Shown in pieces: positions 59,040-64,000 of a DNA stretch of 64,000 nt (within the stretch, counting starts at the first letter, position 1; every line of letters starts with the position of its first letter). The notes beneath the pieces were generated by a model. The model was not told the DNA's origin, made no database searches, and saw only the letters and a list, made by a program, of their open reading frames with translations. The position numbers and the translations under genes were made by a program. The stretch comes from Hydrangea macrophylla (taxonomy: Eukaryota; Streptophyta; Magnoliopsida; Cornales; Hydrangeaceae): NCBI GenBank assembly GCA_033977485.1, contig CM066998.1:26227501-26291500 (forward strand). Direction: 5' to 3'.

Positions 59040-59580
59040 GACTGCATCAGTTCGATCGATCGAACTGTTCTCGATCGATTGAACAAAGGCAAGGCTCAAG
59101 CGCTCGAGCCCATCTCGATCGATCGAGAATAGAAGAATCGTTACAGTGAGAAAAATAAGCAGAATAGAAAAGAACAACATGCAAAGGAACCAAAACAAGG
59201 ACAAAGTAGTCTCGAAACAAATGGGGGACACCCCCGATAAGATTTGAATGGAAAAGAATCAGGGGATTAAAAAGTTTCCGTACCTCGAGAAGTGCAGAGG
59301 AGAGGAACGAGATGATGATGATGTGTTGGGGATCCTTGGCTTCTTCAATTAGTGTGTGTGATCAAGGGGACAGAAATTGCCCCGAGTTCTCCCTCTGTCT
59401 CTGATTGCTTGAGAGTGAGAGAGAACTGATGAAGTGTATGAACGGCACCTCATTTAAAAACAAGTCTCGATCGATCGAGAAGGTTCGATCGATCAAACTT
59501 TCAATCGATTGAGACCGGTTAAAGCGCTTGAGGATAGACGACTTTGATCGATCGACGTATGTTCGATCGATCGAGCCTAA
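59040..59580. repeat. Internal clusters of CGATCGATCG palindromes (E2)
   Basis: Sites around 59051-59127 and 59466-59577, between ORF2 and ORF3, of the same kind as in the LTRs. E1 keeps only the part at about 12501-12610. The rest of the ORF2-ORF3 interval (58963-59903) is non-coding. Confidence 0.8.
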
Positions 59581-59903
59581 AAATTTCCAGATACCTTTGA
59601 ACTGAACAAATGTGTACCCCCAACTAAAAGAAACTATTCTGGGCATACAGGAAATGATTAAACAGTGCATTTACAGGACATGTAAGCCAAAAGTCATCCT
59701 CATAATAGAAAATTGCAAATTTTTATAAATAAAACTTTGTAATAGCATCCATTTTGCAAAATTGTTGCCCCCAGCATAGTACTCAAGACCTTATTAATGA
59801 AGAAAAATTAAAATAAACAGAAACTAAAAAAAGCTTTTGTCTGGGATTACACTTCAATTGATAAAAGAAAAATGGAAAGATCAAACACAACTGAAGTGAA
59901 ACA

Positions 59904-60212
59904 CTACTCTTCAAGCATGAAAATTTCTTCTTCCACCATTGCTTCTTTCTTCGCCAAAACTTTGAGAGTGGAGTCCAAATGTGATGATTCCCTTTCCCAG
60001 AACAGTTGGAAAGCAGCAAGGATATCGTCGAGCAATTCTGAACTCTTTAAGGAATTGGTTGTGCAAGCAAGAGGTGATCCGGATGGAGTCAAAGATAACA
60101 AAGTGTAATTTCTCAACGGACTTCCCTCTTGCAGTAGAGTATACAGGGAGCTTATGGGAGGCCCATGAAATAGCAGGTGCGGAAGGAACACCGATAGACC
60201 GTTATGGAACAT
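59904..60212 (-). CDS. Env-position ORF2 (E2), 102 aa
   Basis: Intact frame from ATG 60212, chosen because E1 has its start at the matching place. The sequence MFHNGLSVFLPHLLFHG leads to PLRNYTLLSLTPSGSPLAC, LLDDILAAF and a charged C-terminal helix ending EEIFMLEE. The open frame continues upstream through a very hydrophobic stretch (residues like FIFIFVLLLFFLF), which could be a membrane segment if a start at 60284 is used. No domain recognised. Being shared with E1 argues for a real gene of the element. Confidence 0.5.
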   Translation of the reverse strand: MFHNGLSVFLPHLLFHGPPISSLYTLLQEGSPLRNYTLLSLTPSGSPLACTTNSLKSSELLDDILAAFQLFWERESSHLDSTLKVLAKKEAMVEEEIFMLEE

Positions 60213-60293
60213 AGTGATAATCCGGGACACGAAAGAAAATAGAAAGAACAACAAAAGGACAAAGATAAAAATAAAATGAAACAAAAGAACGGA

Positions 60294-60842
60294 TTAAAAT
60301 TGAAAAACAGACCAAGGAAAATGAAAGTAAAGTAAATTGTGACAATGAGTTAACCTGATTATTGGCATGAATACCCAATATGCACTAGCCGGTAGGGGGC
60401 ATTGAAGCCTGAACAACAAGTAGCTCAAGTGCACATAAATGTATGGAACCGATTCAATGACAAGGAAGTCATCTACATAAGTGAAAATAGCATTATGGCG
60501 TTCGGGCACCACATCTTGCAAATCTTCTTCAACCCATGGTTCCCACATTTCATCGTTCTCCCACCATTGCAGGAGGGCATCGTCCACTTCACCGACGTAA
60601 TAAGCCTCTGGCTCCCCTTCTTTGTCGGGAAGATCCATATTTTCAAATGGGTTGATGTTAAGGAGAGCAGGAATGTAGGGGATATACCCTTGAGTTAAGT
60701 CGATAACCATATCTGCATCTGGCCCCTGGTAGGGTGAAAGACAGAATACAATTTTTTCGGGAGTCCATGCGGGGTTTTGATCTTCCAAGTTAGCCCATAA
60801 GCCAATCGAAAACATGGACCGGGTACCATTGTGATTTTTCAT
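60294..60842 (-). CDS. Env-position ORF1 (E2), 182 aa
   Basis: Start at 60842 (MKNHNGTRSMFSIGLWAN) matches the E1 start and lies 10 bases after an acceptor-like CCCGTAG. Segments: WTPEKIVFCLSPYQGP, VIDLTQGYIPYIP, acidic GEPEAYYVGEVDDALLQW, WEPWVEEDLQDVVPERHN, FTYVDDFLVIE, then an aromatic C-terminal part. Trp and acidic residues are frequent. No known domain. The frame is free of stops here, unlike E1. Possible role in a later step of the element's cycle, not assignable from sequence. Confidence 0.55.
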   Translation of the reverse strand: MKNHNGTRSMFSIGLWANLEDQNPAWTPEKIVFCLSPYQGPDADMVIDLTQGYIPYIPALLNINPFENMDLPDKEGEPEAYYVGEVDDALLQWWENDEMWEPWVEEDLQDVVPERHNAIFTYVDDFLVIESVPYIYVHLSYLLFRLQCPLPASAYWVFMPIIRLTHCHNLLYFHFPWSVFQF

Positions 60843-60852
60843 TTTCAACAGC

Positions 60853-60854
60853 CT
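60853..60854 (-). promoter_or_regulatory. Splice-acceptor-like site before ORF1 (E2)
   Basis: TATCTCTCACCCGTAG on the minus strand, at the same place as the E1 site at 11230-11231. Confidence 0.4.
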
Positions 60855-61006
60855 ACGGGTGAGAGATATTAAGGAATAGCGGATTAAAAGCAAAGTCACA
60901 CTCTAAAAGAAGAAACAGAGAAGAAATTGAATGAAAAGAAACAAAAAACAAAGAGCGGTAAAAGTAAAGAATACAACAATAGCATGCAGACGCACTCTTT
61001 AGTGTT

Positions 61007-62480
61007 TTAGGTTGAAGAATAGCTGGGCTCATCCAGTTGGATGTGCTCAGCTTCAGGTAGGAAGTTCTCCAAGAAAGGTTTTAATCTTTGGCCATTGACC
61101 TTGAAACTTTTATCGTTCTTGGGGTTTATGAGGTCTACAGCCCCGTGTGGGAAAACAGATTTTATAAGGAATGGTCCAGTCCACCTAGAGCGGAGGTTGC
61201 CTGGGAAGAGATGAAGGCGAGAGTCATACAGCAAGACTTTCTGCCCGGGCTTGAATGTTTTACGAAAGATTATCCGATCGTGTCGAGCCTTCAACCTTTC
61301 CTTGTGTAACTTCGCAGAGTCATACGCATCTTGGCGAATTTCCTCTAGCTCTGCGAGTTGTAGTTTGCGTAGTTGGCCACCCTCTTTAATGTCGAAATTT
61401 AGCGAACATATCGCCCAATATGCTTTATGCTCGATCTCGACAGGGAGGTGGCAAGCCTTTCCGTACACCAGCCTATATGGTGACATTCCCAGGTTCATTT
61501 TATACGTGGCACGGTAAGCCCATAAAGCGTTAGTCAGTTTATGTGCCCAATCCTTTTTGTTGGAACTAACCATCTTTTCGAGAATATATTTTATTTCTCG
61601 GTTAGCCAACTCAGCCTGCCCGTTGGTTTGTGGTTAGTAGGCTAAAGCGATCTTGTGATTGACCCTCTTGAGGAGTGACTCCGGAGGCCTATTGTAAAAG
61701 GGCTTGCCTTAATCTTGTGATATGGTAACATTCCCAGGTTCATTTTATACGCGGTACGGTAGGCCCATAAAGCGTCGGTCGGTTTATATGCCCAATCCTT
61801 TCTGTTGGAACTAACCGTCTTTTCGAGAATATGTTTTATTTCTCGGTTAGCCAACTCAGCCTGCCCATTGGTTTGTGGGTGGTAGGCTAAAGCGATCTTG
61901 TGATTGACCCCATACTTCTTGAGGAGTGACTCTAGAGGCCTATTACAAAAGTGCTTGCCTTGATCACTTATTAACGCCCTCGGGGTTCCGAAACGTGACA
62001 AGATATGTTCTTTTAGAAAGGACATTACTGTCCTGTGATCATTGCGTCTTGTCGGTATCGCCTCTACCCATTTTGATACATATTCCACAGCTAGGAGTAT
62101 GTATTCACAATTGTTTAATTTTGGGAACGGGCCCATGAAATCTATGCCCCAACAATCGAATATTTCAATCGTGATAATAGGAGTTAGGGGCATAGCATTC
62201 CTTTTTGAAATTGTACCAAGCTTTTGACAGCGTTTGCATGATTTACAAAAGGAGAAAGCATCTTTAAAAATGGTTGGCTAGTAAACACCGCTGTGTAAAA
62301 ATTTTTGTGTGATCTTTTGCAAGGCAAAGTGTCTATCGCAAGCCTCAGGGTGGCAGGATGCTAGGATTACGGTTATATCCTCATTTGGAGCGCAACGTCG
62401 GATGACCTGATTTGCACAATACTTAAATAAGTACGGGTCATCGAAAAAAAAATGACGTGCGAAAGAGAGGAACCGTTTCT
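61007..62480 (-). pseudogene. pol: Integrase and end of pol (E2), with internal tandem duplication
   Basis: Zinc-binding Cys pairs appear as CKSC and CQ near 62240. The DDE core shows Asp in FDCWGIDFMGPFP, Asp in LISDQGKHF and Glu in NGQAELANREI. The frame then breaks in a 245-bp tandem duplication (61477-61966), so the ANREI helix and ALWAYR segment occur twice. The second reading continues as GKACHLPVEIEHK, KPGQKVLLYDSR and RSRWTGPFLIKSV to the natural end DEPSYSST at 61007. E2 keeps Arg where E1 has a stop. Confidence 0.88.
61477..61966. repeat. 245-bp tandem duplication inside integrase
   Basis: ATGGTGACATTCCCAGG at 61477 and ATGGTAACATTCCCAGG at 61722 begin the two copies, both ending GCTTGCCTT(A/G)ATC. 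They differ by about 20 substitutions and a 6-7 base gap. Confidence 0.9.
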
Positions 62481-62682
62481 TATCTTAATTTGACTAATGA
62501 CTCGGGGTCTCTCCCGTTACTAGATAGTTAACAATATCTGCATGCCAAGGTAGACCAAACACAACCATTAATTGCTTATCTGGGAATTCATCTTTAATTG
62601 GTAGTGGCTCGGAGTTGTCAATGAATGTTAACCGAGATAAATGATCCGGAACCACATTTTCTACTCCCTTTTTATCTTTGAT

Positions 62683-62994
62683 TTAGATATCGAACTCTTG
62701 GAGTAGAAGTATCCAACGGATGAGCCGTTGTTTTGCATCTTTCTTGGACAACAAGTATTTAAGGGCCGAGTGGTCTGTAAAACAGATAATTGGAGACCCG
62801 ATCAGATATGACCTGAACTTATCTAAGGCAAAAACTATAGCTAGCAGCTCTTTTTCAGTAGTTGTGTAGTTTATTTGAGCTTCGTTAAGCGTTCGACTGG
62901 CATAGTATATCACATATGGCTTATTGTCCTTCTGCTGTCCTAGGACTGCGCCAATGGCGTAGTCACTAGCATCGCACATTAGCTCGAAAGGCAA
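62683..62994 (-). pseudogene. pol: RNase H domain (E2)
   Basis: Open over 103 codons: [58 protein letters not shown]. All expected acidic residues are present. A TAA follows LLQEFDI. The preceding codon context (62995-62997) is also a stop relative to RT. The linker between this domain and integrase (62481-62682) is decayed. Confidence 0.87.
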
Positions 62995-62997
62995 ACT

Positions 62998-63760
62998 TCA
63001 ATCGGGTGCCTGTATTATTGGTGCGGAGGTAAGGAGCTCTTTTAGTGCACTAAAAGATAATTGACAGTTATCCGACCACTCGAATGGTGCATCTTTAACG
63101 AGCAATTGACAGAGTGGATAGGATATTGCACTAAAGTTTTGGATAAATCGACGATAAAATCCAGCATGCCCCAGGAAAGAGCGGATGTCTTTGACTGTAC
63201 GGGGGACAGGTAAATTCGAGATTATGTCGATTTTTGCTTTGTCCACTTGGATACCTTCGTCAGAGATGATGTGGCCGAGGACTATTCCTTTGGTCACCAT
63301 GAAATGACACTTTTCCCAGTTTAACACTAGGTGTTTGTCCTCGCATCGTGCTAACACATGTTCAAGATTGTCTAAGGAATTTTCAAAACTATGGCCGAAC
63401 ACAGAAAAGTCGTCCATAAATACTTCGAGTATTTGTTCGACCATATCGCTAAAGATACTTAACATGCACCGCTGAAATGTAGCAGGTGCATTGCATAAAT
63501 CGAAAGGCATATGTCTGTAAGCGAAATTACCGAACGGACAGGTGAAAGTTGTTTTCTCCTGATCTTCAGGAGAGATTTCGATTTGGTTATACCCAATAAA
63601 CCATAGTACTTATGACCAGCCACTCGTTCTAGAATTTGATCCATGAACGGTAAAGGAAAGAGGTCTTTTCGGGTCACGATATTCTGCTTTCTATAATCAA
63701 TACACATCTGCCATCCGGTGGGGACGCGTGTCTGTACTAATTCGCCGTCTTTATTAGGAA
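62998..63760 (-). pseudogene. pol: Reverse transcriptase domain (E2), active-site segment deleted
   Basis: WRMCIDYRKQN and PLPFMDQILERVAGHKYY are followed by a gap of about 13 bases relative to E1, which removes the FLDGYS segment with the first catalytic Asp and shifts the frame near 63590. Reading resumes with MPFDLCNAPATFQRC, FMDDFSVFG (other two Asp) and SFLGHAGFYRRFIQ. The normal MPFGL is MPFDL. The domain cannot be active. Confidence 0.87.
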
Positions 63761-63761
63761 T

Positions 63762-64000
63762 TGATCGGCGACGAATAGTTGCCGTTTATAATTTTATAAA
63801 TACCCTTTGTTAGCCCATTTCATGTCGTTATTAGTTATTTTTTAATAAGTATTCTAAATTTTGTAGGATTTGGAGCTTTAACATAAAAATGCACAAAAAT
63901 CCAATGATTAGTGGCTTTGGAAGTCATTCTGGGCTCAAACGGTGATTCCGGTGAAAGCTGAATGCAGTAGCAGCCTTGGTAAATCGCATTTTTTGTAAGG
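63762..64000 (+). mobile_element. Start of a further insertion, probably an LTR
   Basis: E2 matches E1 up to TTAGGAAT (63754-63761), then an unrelated sequence starts TGATCGGCGACGAATAG. A TG start and the exact break fit an LTR end, with GGAAT (63757-63761) as candidate duplication. Family unknown and the end is not in the window. Confidence 0.4.

Larger units (their letters stand above)
53845..64000 (-). mobile_element. Athila-type LTR retrotransposon E2 (incomplete in the window)
   Basis: 3' LTR at 53845-55385, a polypurine tract, a long non-coding part, three env-position ORFs, then integrase, RNase H and RT toward higher coordinates. Gag and the 5' LTR lie beyond the window end. It keeps a segment (ORF3) that E1 has lost. 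At about 63762 the pol sequence is interrupted. Confidence 0.9.

Overview
The window looks like intergenic, repeat-rich nuclear DNA of a flowering plant, probably a eudicot with a large genome. The evidence is Athila-type Ty3/gypsy retrotransposons, a CACTA transposon, Tourist-like and Mutator-like MITEs, a tRNA-type SINE, high AT content and GT-AG introns. I see no intact host gene. The host-derived coding sequence is an inverted pair of damaged trypsin-like protease genes and two PRPP-synthetase exons carried inside the CACTA element.

Layout. 1-2408: LTR of a family starting TGTAGACACC (family X, minus), inserted in the 5' LTR of an Athila-type element. 2409-24597: Athila-type element E1 (plus), with a tRNA-Asp-type primer site, decayed gag, protease, RT, RNase H, integrase, and two ORFs in the env position. 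A related solo LTR (5926-7570, 5-bp duplication GCAAG) splits its protease motif. An 8.4-kb non-coding retrotransposon (13058-21448, minus, duplication GCTGT) sits in its 3' region. 24679-26955: another solo LTR carrying a foldback MITE.

28842-39386: a 2-kb inverted duplication, tail to tail, of a trypsin-like gene. The left arm carries a 6.35-kb CACTA element (29401-35747, duplication TAT) with captured PRPP-synthetase exons. The right arm preserves the empty site. Then come a SINE (39429-39641), a possible LINE 3' remnant, a Tourist-like MITE (42808-43083), and a Mutator-like foldback (about 43225-50465). The foldback encloses a short LTR element with one gag-position ORF (45413-49871, duplication AGATC). 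A second Mutator-like MITE lies at 50607-51119.

51983-53844: a second family X LTR, interrupted by a second Athila-type element, E2 (53845 to beyond the window, minus). E2 holds pol and three env-position ORFs. E2 is itself interrupted at about 63762 by sequence that looks like the start of another LTR.

The region is best read as successive insertions. Signals the feature types do not explain: arrays of short palindromes in two unrelated LTR families, a series of hairpins with paired changes in the non-coding retrotransposon, strong strand asymmetry of that element's interior, and splice-acceptor-like sites before env-position ORFs.
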